The notes: generated from the letters alone by a model not told the origin. Shown: positions 49,414 to 58,560, numbered from the stretch's first letter. The stretch: DNA of 64,000 nt from Piscinibacter defluvii (GCF_004011805.1 NZ_ML137196.1:305024-369023), one strand, 5' to 3'. A program made the numbers and translations.

Positions 49414-51870
49414 TCAATCCTCCAGGAGCAGGTGGAGGATGGCCGACAGGGCTGCAGGGGACAACGGCTGCCTAACGGGGGCCATTGTGGAGGAGGTGTC
49501 CGACGCACCCGTCGAAGAACCTGCACTGCGGGCACCGTTGGCGGCAAGCTGAGTGGCGGCAGCCGGAACCGTGCTCTCGACGCGGGACGCCGTCAAGCGC
49601 CCGAGCAGCCACTTGGTCTCGTCGTCGCTGTACGTGTTCGTGGTGGTCTTGCGGCTCCATTCGCTGCCTGCGACCTTGGTCACCTGCACGATGCTGGTGA
49701 CGTTGCCCAGGCTCGACATGGTGGTGGACGTCTCCACCTGCGGCAGTTCGATGGGCGTGGTGCCGTCCCAGTCCCAACTCTTCACCGTGGAGGCGCCGAG
49801 GAATCGGTAACGCGGATTGGCCGGCGTCGTGTTCCTGAGCGAATTGGTCGTCTGCTGCAGCAACAGGTAGGGTGATTCGGCCGTCGGCGTCGTCGGCAGG
49901 ACCAGCCCCCCCTGCAGCGCGAATGTTCCAACCAGTTCCAGCACCTTTCCGAGCACCCCGAGCCGGAACGAGGGCCATTGGGTGCCTTGGGCGATCGGCG
50001 GCGTGGGCACCAACCCGCCGGCCACGGCAAAGCGTTCCTGGACCTTGACGAGGCCGACTTCGCGCGGATCGTCCACGACCGACCCCGCGTCGACCGACGG
50101 CCCCAAACCCTGGTAGTGGATCACGTGATCGAAGGTGTTCGAGCCTTCGGTGAAGATCCAGCGCTCGCGGAAGCCGCGCGAGCCCTGCAGCGCGTGGACC
50201 CGGAGATCCTTGAACATGTAGCGGGCAATGCCCGTCAGCGCCTCCGAGCCGTCGCTGCGCCAGGCGCGCGTCTCGTACACCAGCGGCGACCGGGGCTGGG
50301 CGATGGACAGCGGGTAGCTGCCGCCGCCACTGCGCACGTAGACGGCAGGGTCCGACATCGGCAGGTAGGTGATGCGGGTCTCCGCCCCGGCGCCGTCGCT
50401 GTAGGCGGTCAGGAGTGGCGCGCGCGCCTGCAAGATTCCAGACGTTTCCGCATCGCCCAGGCCGGCCACGAGCCCGGTATCGCTCTCCTCTACATCGAAG
50501 CACACCCTGCGGATCGCACCCGTGAAGCAATGCTGCGTGACGCCGGTCTTCCATGTGGCCAGCCTGCAGAAGGTCTGAACCCCGTTGCCTACGGCATCGC
50601 AGAAGGCGCGACCACCGTCGTAGGTGCCGATTTCGACGTCGCGGACCACAACGTCCGAGAATCCGAACGCAAAGGCGGAGTCGCCGTCACCGTCGCCGCG
50701 CGAAAGCCGGCACAACATGTCCCACGCATCGGCGGTGGTGGGCGACGCGTTCAAGCGGCAGAAATCCGGCAGGCCGTCGGCATTGACATCTGCCCACCAG
50801 CGGTTGTCTTGGTGGCCGACGTCACTGTCCGGAATCACGGGCGAGAGCCTTTCAGTGGCTTCCCATCCGACGCCGTTCGAGATGCGGCAGGCCAGCTGGT
50901 AGTTCCCGCTCGAGCCGACGTAGCGGCAGAAGTCCGTCTTGCCGTCTCCATTGACGTCCACGAAGGCTGCGCCAAAGGAGTGTGAAGGCTTGGGAACTGC
51001 CAGGCTGGAAGACGGCTGTGCATGCCCGATGAAGCCGTTCGCGCCCCCAAGCACGCAATGGAGGATCGACGTGTTCGTGTCGATGCGGCAGAAGTCGGCG
51101 AACCCGTCGCCATTGAAATCGTAGAAACCTCTTGGCCAGGAACCTGCCCCTAGTGAATTCGTTTCGAGAAAGATCGAAGCAACTCCCCATGCTTCCGCAG
51201 CAGGCGCGAACGCACCTGCCGCTTCCAGTATCCGTGACTGCCTACAGTGGAGATCTCCGTGTCGATTGCTTCCGAACATACCCCCCGTGACATTGATCGC
51301 GTAGCACAGATCCGCACGCCCATCCGCGTCGACATCGGCCAACATGACGTCGGAAAAGCTGCTGATCCCCACATAGGTGGCGGTCGGCGTCTGCTCGCCG
51401 TTGCAGGGCAGTCCGTTGCACTCGGCATAGGCAAACGGAATGGTCGTCAGAATCGATGCCGAGAACGTGGGACCCAACCAGCACTTCAGGTCACCCTGAG
51501 GCGACGAGCCCAAGGCGCCACGCACACGGCAGAAGTCGGGACGACCGTCCCCATTGATGTCCGCCCACCGAATGTTGCCTGGTACTTGCCCTTGCCCGAT
51601 GTCCCCGAAAGTCTGCTTCGGCCCGAAACTCGTTCCGTCGGAGAAGTAGCACTCCAATCTCGTAGCTTCGCCGCCGGCCAGGACGCAGAAGTCGTCCTTC
51701 CCGTCACCATCGATATCCATCCAGACACGGGACCAGTTGAAGCCCATGTCGGTGATGCCCGCGTTTCGTACGAATTGCGCCTGCACCGGCCCGCTCAAAG
51801 TCAGCGCGATGAACAGAGTCAGCGCTGTCTGGCGCATCAGTGCACGCAGCACGCCAATGGGTCTCGTCAT
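49414..51870 (-). CDS. Exported VCBS/FG-GAP repeat protein with TcdB-middle-like region
   Basis: An 818-residue protein with its own signal peptide (VLRALMRQTALTLFIALTL...GPVQAQ). Calcium-binding-type loops recur: DIDGDGKDDFC, DINGDGRPDFC, DVDADGRADLC, DFNGDGFADFC, DVNGDGKTDFC, DVNADGLPDFC, forming a beta-propeller of VCBS/FG-GAP type. The C-terminal half (TRITYLPMSDPAVYVRSG, SPLVYETRAWRSDG, FRERWIF) matches the middle domain of TcB/SpvB-type toxins. ATG at 51870 gives the signal peptide; an in-frame ATG at 51900 overlaps the SpvB gene end and is less likely. In insecticidal TcB proteins this region is part of one chain with SpvB and Rhs domains; here it is separate. Confidence 0.82.
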   Translation of the reverse strand: MTRPIGVLRALMRQTALTLFIALTLSGPVQAQFVRNAGITDMGFNWSRVWMDIDGDGKDDFCVLAGGEATRLECYFSDGTSFGPKQTFGDIGQGQVPGNIRWADINGDGRPDFCRVRGALGSSPQGDLKCWLGPTFSASILTTIPFAYAECNGLPCNGEQTPTATYVGISSFSDVMLADVDADGRADLCYAINVTGGMFGSNRHGDLHCRQSRILEAAGAFAPAAEAWGVASIFLETNSLGAGSWPRGFYDFNGDGFADFCRIDTNTSILHCVLGGANGFIGHAQPSSSLAVPKPSHSFGAAFVDVNGDGKTDFCRYVGSSGNYQLACRISNGVGWEATERLSPVIPDSDVGHQDNRWWADVNADGLPDFCRLNASPTTADAWDMLCRLSRGDGDGDSAFAFGFSDVVVRDVEIGTYDGGRAFCDAVGNGVQTFCRLATWKTGVTQHCFTGAIRRVCFDVEESDTGLVAGLGDAETSGILQARAPLLTAYSDGAGAETRITYLPMSDPAVYVRSGGGSYPLSIAQPRSPLVYETRAWRSDGSEALTGIARYMFKDLRVHALQGSRGFRERWIFTEGSNTFDHVIHYQGLGPSVDAGSVVDDPREVGLVKVQERFAVAGGLVPTPPIAQGTQWPSFRLGVLGKVLELVGTFALQGGLVLPTTPTAESPYLLLQQTTNSLRNTTPANPRYRFLGASTVKSWDWDGTTPIELPQVETSTTMSSLGNVTSIVQVTKVAGSEWSRKTTTNTYSDDETKWLLGRLTASRVESTVPAAATQLAANGARSAGSSTGASDTSSTMAPVRQPLSPAALSAILHLLLED

Positions 51871-51890
51871 GGTGGACTCGGCATCCGGTT

Positions 51891-53090
51891 TCAAGGGCAT
51901 ACCATCACCCGCCGATTGGCGATGACACCGCCACAGCCGGAGGGTGGCAAAGGGGGCGTTGCCGTGGCCGACACCCGATGGCGCACCGCTTGCCCGAAGA
52001 CAAGGTCGGACGCCATGGAGAAGCTCAGCGGCGGCATCGCGGACCCGTCCGCGGCAATCTCCTGGATGGTCTTGATGCGGCTCGCATTGGTGGCCCGCAC
52101 GTTGCCGCCATTGATCTCGACTGGGTCGTAAGCGATGACGTATTTGCGCACCAGGGTGCCGGTCGCAGAGATCTGAAGCGAGCCGTCCGAACCTGGGCCC
52201 AAAAAGTCCTTGTGCGTCTCGATGCGCGCGATCCGCTGCGTTTGGCGCGAACCCGACCCTGCGTGAAAGCCTTGAATGCGGTCGGGCCTCGACTCATAGG
52301 CGAGAACCACGGCAAAGGTGCCGTTCACCGAGCCGCGATTTGTGTATCGGATGTAGTGCAGAACCTGCGACCCTGTCCACGGTGTCACGGCATTGCATCT
52401 CGCTGCTTCCGCACTCACCTCACCAGCGCAATACACGAACTCGACGAAGCTCCCGTGTCGATCAGAGATGCGCTGCAGCATCCAGCGGTTGATCGTCGGC
52501 GTTGTCGGCACGGCATCGGAGAAGTTGGTCAGCACCCGCGAGTTGGCGCTGAGGCCGAACTCCAGTTTCAAGCCCGCCTTGGTCTCCACCCGAAAACTTG
52601 CCGGAACCGTTGCCTGCCCCGCGTAGGAACCGACCGCGGTGATACGACTGAAGCTGTCGCGCTCGGTGCGGTACTCCGTTCCCGCAGTGCCATAGGTCGA
52701 ATCGGCATCGACCGCAACATCGACCTGCTCCAATCGCTGACCGTCAAGACAATACCGGTCGCCCACGGTGAACCGCACCGCGCCGCGTTCCCCGTCGCGA
52801 CGCAGCGTCTTGGGGCAGCGAGAGATGGCCGAGGGGCCGCTCAATGTCCAGCCCTGTCCCAGTAGACCGTTTCCGGACGCGCTGGAGTAGTTCAGGGCAA
52901 GCTGCGGCTCCATTCCACCGATGCCACGGGGGACCTGTATGGGTATCGTGATGGTGGCTGCGCCGGTCTCGCTCACCGCGAATTGCTGAGCCGTGACAAA
53001 TCCGTTGGCCCGTGACGTGCCGACGGCAACAGCGCCAATCGACAACAAGGCCGCAGCGGCGAGTACACGCTTCTCCAAACAAGCAAACAT
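51891..53090 (-). CDS. Exported SpvB-domain protein
   Basis: A 399-residue protein starting at 53090 (MFACLEKRVLAAAALLSIG; ribosome site GGAGAG), with a signal peptide cleaved after about residue 27. The mature part is a SpvB/TcB N-terminal domain: TITIPIQVPRGIGGMEPQLA, LNYSSASGNGLLGQGWTLSG, ISRCPKTLRRDG, DRYCLDGQRLE. It ends soon after SFSMASDLVFGQAV, where full-length relatives continue into VCBS repeats. The next gene picks up with those repeats and its own signal peptide. There is no ADP-ribosyltransferase domain, so it is structural, probably a shell component for the toxin complex. Confidence 0.84.
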   Translation of the reverse strand: MFACLEKRVLAAAALLSIGAVAVGTSRANGFVTAQQFAVSETGAATITIPIQVPRGIGGMEPQLALNYSSASGNGLLGQGWTLSGPSAISRCPKTLRRDGERGAVRFTVGDRYCLDGQRLEQVDVAVDADSTYGTAGTEYRTERDSFSRITAVGSYAGQATVPASFRVETKAGLKLEFGLSANSRVLTNFSDAVPTTPTINRWMLQRISDRHGSFVEFVYCAGEVSAEAARCNAVTPWTGSQVLHYIRYTNRGSVNGTFAVVLAYESRPDRIQGFHAGSGSRQTQRIARIETHKDFLGPGSDGSLQISATGTLVRKYVIAYDPVEINGGNVRATNASRIKTIQEIAADGSAMPPLSFSMASDLVFGQAVRHRVSATATPPLPPSGCGGVIANRRVMVCP

Positions 53091-53217
53091 CGACTCTCTC
53101 CGCCACACGGTGGATAAGGCGTAGCCGATCTCAGCCTGACGGCTGCGCAAGTTCATCCTGTCGCCTTCCGCTAAACGCCAAGCCATCCAGCGATCGAGGC
53201 GAGAACAACGGGAGCCA

Positions 53218-53547
53218 TCAGTAGTTGCGGTAGAGATAGTTGATCGGCTTGTTGTCCGTCGTGCCACAAGCCGTCGCTTGCGGGAGAGCAACCGTGACCG
53301 CAGCACCCGACTCCGCCGACGTCAAAAGCATGGCGTACCAGATCTTCAACGCAGAGCTGTCGGCTGCAATCGTGTAGTAGGCATTCCCGGCATTGCAGGA
53401 GTCCGACTTCAACTGAAAGTAGATTGCCCCAGTGGAGGATGGATAGATCTTTCCCACCGCTCCAGTGATCATGCTTGACTGTGCGTGTGCAGTCGATGCC
53501 AACCACCCAAGCAGTGCGAATAGTGCTGCGGACAAACAAACCCTCAT
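53218..53547 (-). CDS. Small secreted protein of the Rhs operon
   Basis: A 109-residue protein with signal peptide MRVCLSAALFALLGWLASTA...HAQ and ribosome site GAGGAG. The mature part (ITGAVGKIYPSSTGAIYFQL, CNAGNAYYTIAADSS, AATVTVALPQATACG in outline) is paralogous to the protein encoded at 44.5 kb. It starts with a four-base overlap (ATGA) with the 73-residue gene before it and lies 127 bases upstream of the SpvB gene. Its function is unknown. Confidence 0.78.
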   Translation of the reverse strand: MRVCLSAALFALLGWLASTAHAQSSMITGAVGKIYPSSTGAIYFQLKSDSCNAGNAYYTIAADSSALKIWYAMLLTSAESGAAVTVALPQATACGTTDNKPINYLYRNY

Positions 53548-53765
53548 GTCGGCTCCTCTTGAACAATGGTGCAATCGCTGCTGACCTGCATCGAACCCGT
53601 GGACGCGGTCTTTGCGCCCCCCCGCGGCGCACCCGGCAGATCGAAGACAGTTGCCATTGGCTGCATCAACACCACTTCGCGCCCGGGCACCGGGGGCGGC
53701 TCCCCCGACCCTTGCCTCTTGGACAGTCTGTCCCTGCCAAAGCAAGGCATCGCGCGTGCGCTCAT
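53544..53765 (-). CDS. Small hypothetical protein, 73 residues, first gene of the Rhs/SpvB operon
   Basis: The gene starts ATG at 53765 behind a very strong ribosome site (AGAGGAGG, six bases away) and ends in an ATGA overlap with the small secreted-protein gene. The product MSARAMPCFGRDRLSKRQGS is followed by a proline-rich middle and a Ser/Thr-rich tail ending DCTIVQEEPT; no signal peptide or membrane helix is seen. It could be cytosolic or a short peptide cargo. The translation signals are better evidence than the sequence itself. Confidence 0.58.
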   Translation of the reverse strand: MSARAMPCFGRDRLSKRQGSGEPPPVPGREVVLMQPMATVFDLPGAPRGGAKTASTGSMQVSSDCTIVQEEPT

Positions 53766-54016
53766 GTGTTTCCTCCTCTGAGCCCTGCCACTTCGTGCCG
53801 GTGGAGGTGCTGTCGGTATCGGCGTCCTAACGCCATACGCGATTGGACTGCGATTCAGTGTTCCTTCGCCCCAGCCCGCGCACAACCTGTAAGGCCGAAC
53901 AGTTCCAAATCGACGGCGCTTGTGGTGTGGCCTGCGCGGTACCCTGTGAAACCCCAACAGACCCTTGGAGGCGCCGCGAGTAGCATTCTTTGCTCCTGCC
54001 CAGCCTTTTCTGCAGC

Positions 54017-55177
54017 ATGAATATCCCAGCGCGCTTCTCGGCCATCGTTCTTGCACTCGCCGCCCCGGCCGCCTTCGCCCAGCCCGCCGCGCCGATCAAG
54101 GTCGGCCTGATGCTGCCGGCCACCGGCACCTTCGCCGCGCTCGGCGACATGATCGAGAAGGGCTTCAAGCTCTACGTGCAGGAGCAGGGCGGCAAGCTGG
54201 CCGGCCGCGAGATCCAGTACTTCAAGGTCGACGACGAGAGCGACCCGTCCAAGGCGACCGACAACGTCAACAAGCTGATCAAGCGCGACAACGTCGACGT
54301 GCTGGTCGGCACGGTGCACTCCGGCGTGGCGCTGGCGATGGCCAAGGCAGCCAAGGAGAACAACACGCTGCTGATCGTGCCCAATGCGGGCGCGGACGCG
54401 ATCACCGGCCCGATGTGCGGGCCCAACATCGTGCGCTCGAGCTTCAGCAACTGGCAGCCGGGTTACTCCACCGGGGTCGTCGCCGCGCAGAAGGGCTACA
54501 AGCGCGCGATGACCATCACCTGGAACTACGCCGCCGGCCAGGAGACGGTCAAGGGCTTCCGCGAGGCCTTCGAGAAGGGCGGCGGCCAGGTCCTCAAGGA
54601 CCTGAACCTGCCCTTCCCGAACGTCGAGTTCCAGGCCCTGCTGACCGAGATCGCGGCGCAGAAGCCCGACGTCGTGTTCGCCTTCTTCGCCGGCGGCGGC
54701 GCGGTCAAGTTCGTCAAGGACTACGACGCCGCGGGCCTGAAGACGAGCGTGCCGCTGTTCGGCTCGGGCTTCCTGACCGACGGCACGCTCGAGGCCCAGG
54801 GGCCGAGCGCGCAGGGCCTGCAGACCACGCTGCACTATGCCGACAGCCTGGACATCCCGAAGAACAACGCCTTCCGCAAGAGCTTCGCGCTGACCTACAA
54901 GCAGAACGCCGACGTCTACGCGGTGCAGGGCTACGACGCGGCGCAGATCCTCGGCGCCGGCTTGGCCGCGGTGAAGGGCGACATCAGCAAGCGCGACGAG
55001 CTGACCGCCGCGATGCGCAAGGTCACGGTGGACAGCCCGCGCGGCAAGTTCACCCTCTCGGGCGCCGGCAATCCGGTGCAGGACATGTACCTGCGCGAGG
55101 CCAAGGGCGTCAACAACGAGTACCGTGCGGTGGCGGTGAAGGCGCTCGCCGATCCGGCGCGCGGATGTAAGTTGTAA
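54017..55177 (+). CDS. ABC transporter substrate-binding protein (third Liv-type importer)
   Basis: A 386-residue periplasmic binding protein (Peripla_BP_6). The signal peptide MNIPARFSAIVLALAAPAAFA is cleaved before QPAAPIKVGLMLPATGTFAA. The in-frame ATG at 53990 would add nine residues before a normal signal and is less likely. The ligand-site region VGTVHSGVALAMAKAAKEN and FSNWQPGYSTGVVAAQ is closer to aromatic or amide-binding members than to LivJ, by impression only. The permease and ATPase genes follow in order. Confidence 0.9.
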   Translation: MNIPARFSAIVLALAAPAAFAQPAAPIKVGLMLPATGTFAALGDMIEKGFKLYVQEQGGKLAGREIQYFKVDDESDPSKATDNVNKLIKRDNVDVLVGTVHSGVALAMAKAAKENNTLLIVPNAGADAITGPMCGPNIVRSSFSNWQPGYSTGVVAAQKGYKRAMTITWNYAAGQETVKGFREAFEKGGGQVLKDLNLPFPNVEFQALLTEIAAQKPDVVFAFFAGGGAVKFVKDYDAAGLKTSVPLFGSGFLTDGTLEAQGPSAQGLQTTLHYADSLDIPKNNAFRKSFALTYKQNADVYAVQGYDAAQILGAGLAAVKGDISKRDELTAAMRKVTVDSPRGKFTLSGAGNPVQDMYLREAKGVNNEYRAVAVKALADPARGCKL

Positions 55178-55239
55178 AGTCCGCCCGCCCGTCTCTCGCG
55201 CAGGGCGGCCCCGGCCGCCCTTTCCGTTTCCAGCCCGCC

Positions 55240-56112
55240 GTGGACCTCGCCACCTTCCTCGTCCAGTGCCTGAACGCCGTCCAGTACGGCCTGCTGCTGT
55301 TCCTGGTGGCCAGCGGGCTGACGCTGATCTTCGGGATCATGGGCGTCATCAACCTGGCGCACGGCAGCTTCTACATGATCGGCGCCTACCTGGCCTTCGT
55401 GCTGGCGCCGTACTTCGGCGACTGGTACCTGACCAAGCTGCTCGTGGGCGTGCTGCTCGCCGCGGCCTTCGGCTACCTGCTGGAGTGGGCCTTCTTCAGC
55501 TTCCTCTACCAGCGCGACCACCTGCAGCAGGTGCTGATGACCTACGGGCTGATCCTCGTGTTCGAGGAGCTGCGCTCGATGCTCGTCGGCAACGACGTGC
55601 ACGGCGTGCAGGCACCCTCGTGGCTGGCCGGGGGCTTTCGCCTCGGCGAGCTGATGTCCTACCCCTGGTACCGCGTGTTCGCGTCGCTCGCCTGCGTCGT
55701 GCTCGCGGTCGGCATGTACTGGATCGTCAACCGCACCAAGCTCGGCATGATGATCCGCGCCGGCGCGAGCAACCGCGACATGGTGCGCGGCCTGGGCATC
55801 GACATCGCGCGGCTCTACCGCATCGTGTTCGCCGGCGGGGTGGCGCTGGCGGCGCTGGCCGGCATGATCGCCGCGCCGCTGTCCTCGGTGTACCCGGGCA
55901 TGGGCGGCAGCGTGCTGATCATCTGCTTCGTGGTGGTGGTGATCGGCGGCATCGGCTCGATCACCGGCGCGTTGGTGGCCTCGCTGCTGGTGGGCTTCGT
56001 CGACACCTTCGGCAAGGTGTTCTTCGCCGAGGTCAGCGGCATCGGCGTCTACCTGCTGATGGCCATCATCCTGATCTGGCGCCCCGAGGGCCTGATGAAG
56101 CGGAGCTTCTGA
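55240..56112 (+). CDS. livH: Liv-type ABC transporter permease LivH
   Basis: A 290-residue permease starting at GTG 55240. The LivH signature GIMGVINLAHGSFYMIGAYL is at about residues 32-51, and NRTKLGMMIRAGASNRDMVR is the cytoplasmic coupling region. It lies 62 bases after the binding-protein gene; its stop shares one base with the livM start (TGATG). Confidence 0.92.
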   Translation: MDLATFLVQCLNAVQYGLLLFLVASGLTLIFGIMGVINLAHGSFYMIGAYLAFVLAPYFGDWYLTKLLVGVLLAAAFGYLLEWAFFSFLYQRDHLQQVLMTYGLILVFEELRSMLVGNDVHGVQAPSWLAGGFRLGELMSYPWYRVFASLACVVLAVGMYWIVNRTKLGMMIRAGASNRDMVRGLGIDIARLYRIVFAGGVALAALAGMIAAPLSSVYPGMGGSVLIICFVVVVIGGIGSITGALVASLLVGFVDTFGKVFFAEVSGIGVYLLMAIILIWRPEGLMKRSF

Positions 56113-57092
56113 TGCGCCCCTGGCTGCTGCCCACCGTCGCCCTGCTCGTGCTCGCCGCGCTGCCTGCGGTGCTGAGCCCGTACACGCAGGACCTGGTGCT
56201 GAAGATCGCCATCTACGCGATCTTCGCGCTCAGCCTGGAGCTGCTGGTGGGCACCACCGGGCTGGTGAGCCTGGGGCACGCGGCCTTCCTCGGCATCGGC
56301 GCCTACGTCACCGTGCTGGCCAGCGGCGACGGCGGCGGCTCGCTCGCGCTGCTGCTGCCGCTGGCGGTCGGCGCGGCGGCGGCCTACGCCCTCTTCGTCG
56401 GCGCGCTCAGCCTGCGCACCAAGGGCGTGTACTTCATCATGGTCACGCTGGCCTTCGCGCAGATGGCCTACTTCGTGTTCCACGACACCAAGGTCGGCGG
56501 CGGCAGCGACGGCATCTTCCTGTACGTCAAGCCGGTGCTCGCCGTGGGCGGCACGACGCTGCTCGACCTGGACGTCAAGGCGCACCTCTACTACACGGTG
56601 CTCGCCGCGCTGGCCTTCACCTACACCCTGCTGGCGGTGGTGAACCGCTCGCGCTTCGGTCATGCGCTGGCGGGCATCCGCGCCAACGAGCAGCGCATGC
56701 GCGCGGCCGGCTTCGCCACCACCGGCTACAAGCTCGCCGCCTTCGTGCTGGCCGGCGCACTGGCCGGGCTGGCCGGCTTCCTGCTCGCCGCCAAGGACGG
56801 GGCGGTGAACCCTGAGCTGCTGTCGTGGCACGAGTCCGGCGCGGTGCTGCTGATGATCATCCTCGGCGGCCTGGGCAGCCTGCGCGGCGCGGTGCTCGGC
56901 GCCGTCGCCTTCACGCTGCTGAAGGAGTTCTACCAGAGCGCCCTGCTCGGCCCGCTGGCCGAACGCTGGCAGCTCACGCTCGGCCTCACGATCATCGCCT
57001 TCGTCGCCTTCCTGCCGTCCGGCTTGATCGGCCTGTTCGGCCGAGGAGGCCTGATCGGCCTGCGCAAGCGGCTCGCGGGAGCCCGGTCGTGA
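56112..57092 (+). CDS. livM: Liv-type ABC transporter permease LivM
   Basis: A 326-residue permease starting MRPWLLPTVALLVLAALPAV. The LivM signature GTTGLVSLGHAAFLGIGAYV is at about residues 49-68, and the loop SRFGHALAGIRANEQRMRAAG contacts the ATPase. It overlaps the livG start by four bases (GTGA). Confidence 0.92.
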   Translation: MRPWLLPTVALLVLAALPAVLSPYTQDLVLKIAIYAIFALSLELLVGTTGLVSLGHAAFLGIGAYVTVLASGDGGGSLALLLPLAVGAAAAYALFVGALSLRTKGVYFIMVTLAFAQMAYFVFHDTKVGGGSDGIFLYVKPVLAVGGTTLLDLDVKAHLYYTVLAALAFTYTLLAVVNRSRFGHALAGIRANEQRMRAAGFATTGYKLAAFVLAGALAGLAGFLLAAKDGAVNPELLSWHESGAVLLMIILGGLGSLRGAVLGAVAFTLLKEFYQSALLGPLAERWQLTLGLTIIAFVAFLPSGLIGLFGRGGLIGLRKRLAGARS

Positions 57093-57838
57093 CCGAGCCG
57101 CTGCTGCGCGCCAACCTGCTGACGCGCCGCTTCGGCGGCCTCACCGCGGTCAACGCGGTCTCGCTCGAGCTGCAGGTCGGCGAGGTGCATGCGGTGATCG
57201 GCACCAACGGCGCCGGCAAGTCGACGCTCATCAACATGCTCTCGGGCGAGATCCCGGCGTCCTCGGGCAGCATCCATTTCGACGGTCACGACGTGACCGA
57301 TTGGCCGCAACCGCGCCGCGCCCGCGCCGGCATCGGGCGCAGCTACCAGCGCACCACGATCTTCCCGGGCTTCACCGTGCAGGAGAACTGCCGCCTGTGC
57401 GCGCAGGCGATGCAGCCCGGGGCCTGGGCCGTCTGGCAGGCCGCGCAGCGCGACACCGCCAGCCTGGACGCGGCCCGCGAGGCGCTCGCCTCCACGGGGC
57501 TCGCCGACCACGCGCAGCGCCCGGCCGGGCTGCTCAGCCACGGCGGCAAGCGCCAGCTCGAGATCGCGATGTGCCTGGCCACCGGCCCGCGCGTGCTGCT
57601 GCTCGACGAGCCGCTGGCCGGCATGGGCGCCGAGGAGACCGATCGCATGCTCGAGCTGCTCGAGCGGCTCAAGTCCGGCCACGCGATCCTGCTGGTCGAA
57701 CACGACATGGACGCGGTGTTCCGCATCGCCGACCGCATCACCGTGATGGTCAACGGCGAGGTGATCGCCAGCGACGCACCGGCGGCGATCCGGGCCAACC
57801 GCGACGTGCAGACCGCCTACCTCGGCGAGGGGCACTGA
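57089..57838 (+). CDS. livG: Liv-type ABC transporter ATP-binding protein LivG
   Basis: A 249-residue ABC ATPase starting at GTG 57089. Walker A is GTNGAGKST (Thr in place of the usual Pro), the signature motif region is LLSHGGKRQLEIAM (SHGGK in place of LSxGQ, as in many LivG), and Walker B is RVLLLDEPLAGMG. Two bases separate it from the livF start. Confidence 0.92.
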   Translation: MTEPLLRANLLTRRFGGLTAVNAVSLELQVGEVHAVIGTNGAGKSTLINMLSGEIPASSGSIHFDGHDVTDWPQPRRARAGIGRSYQRTTIFPGFTVQENCRLCAQAMQPGAWAVWQAAQRDTASLDAAREALASTGLADHAQRPAGLLSHGGKRQLEIAMCLATGPRVLLLDEPLAGMGAEETDRMLELLERLKSGHAILLVEHDMDAVFRIADRITVMVNGEVIASDAPAAIRANRDVQTAYLGEGH

Positions 57839-57840
57839 AC

Positions 57841-58542
57841 GTGCTGTCGATCTCCGAGCTCGACACCTACTACGGCGACAGCCACATCCTGCGCGGCGCC
57901 GGCTTCGCGCTGGCCGAGGGCACCGCGCTCGGCCTGCTGGGCCGCAACGGCATGGGCAAGACCACGCTCATCCGCACCGTGATGGGCTACGTGCGCCCGG
58001 CGCGCGGCCGCATTGCCTGGCACGGGCAGGACGTGACCGGCGCGCCGCCCGAGCGCATGGCGCGCCTGGGGATCGGCTACGTGCCCGAGGGCCGCGGCGT
58101 GTTTCCCAACCTCTCGGTGCGCGAGAACCTCCTGATGAGCGCGCGCCCCGGCGTGGACGGCCGGCGCGAGTGGACCGAGGAGCGCGTGCTGGCCACCTTT
58201 CCGCGCCTGGCCGAGCGGCTCGGCCACGGCGGCGGCCAGCTCTCCGGCGGCGAGCAACAAATGCTCTCCATCGGCCGCGCGCTGATGACCAATCCGCGCC
58301 TGCTGATCCTCGACGAGGCCACCGAGGGCCTGGCACCGTTGATCGTGGCCGAGATCTGGCGCGTCATCGGCACCATCCGCGCCACCGGCATCAGCACCCT
58401 GATCGTCGACCGCGACTGGCGCAAGGTGCTCGCCCACACCGACCGCGCCGTGGTGCTGGAGAAGGGCCGCGTCGTGCTCGAGGGCGGAAGCGACGCGCTG
58501 GCCAGCGACGTGGCCGGCCTGGCCCGCCATCTGGGCGTCTGA
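57841..58542 (+). CDS. livF: Liv-type ABC transporter ATP-binding protein LivF
   Basis: A 233-residue ABC ATPase starting at GTG 57841 (VLSISELDTYYGDSHILRGA). Walker A is GRNGMGKTT, the signature motif is LSGGEQQML and Walker B is LLILDEATEGLAP. The His-loop (usually VEQN in LivF) reads TLIVDRDWR here: the conserved Glu-Gln is replaced by Asp-Arg, an unusual change in a loop that normally couples the two nucleotide sites. Confidence 0.9.
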   Translation: MLSISELDTYYGDSHILRGAGFALAEGTALGLLGRNGMGKTTLIRTVMGYVRPARGRIAWHGQDVTGAPPERMARLGIGYVPEGRGVFPNLSVRENLLMSARPGVDGRREWTEERVLATFPRLAERLGHGGGQLSGGEQQMLSIGRALMTNPRLLILDEATEGLAPLIVAEIWRVIGTIRATGISTLIVDRDWRKVLAHTDRAVVLEKGRVVLEGGSDALASDVAGLARHLGV

Positions 58543-58560
58543 TCCCCCTAGGAGCGAACC

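Noticed and set aside
45817-49875. A 1352-codon open frame on the plus strand across the Rhs gene
   Set aside because: It is antisense to the clear YD-repeat coding sequence, has no recognisable domain and shows the His/Arg/Val/Ala-rich composition of GC-driven shadow frames.
51870-51900. SpvB and VCBS genes as one gene broken by a frameshift
   Set aside because: The second gene has its own start and a complete signal peptide right after the first stop, which a simple frameshift would not create. A very old split remains possible.
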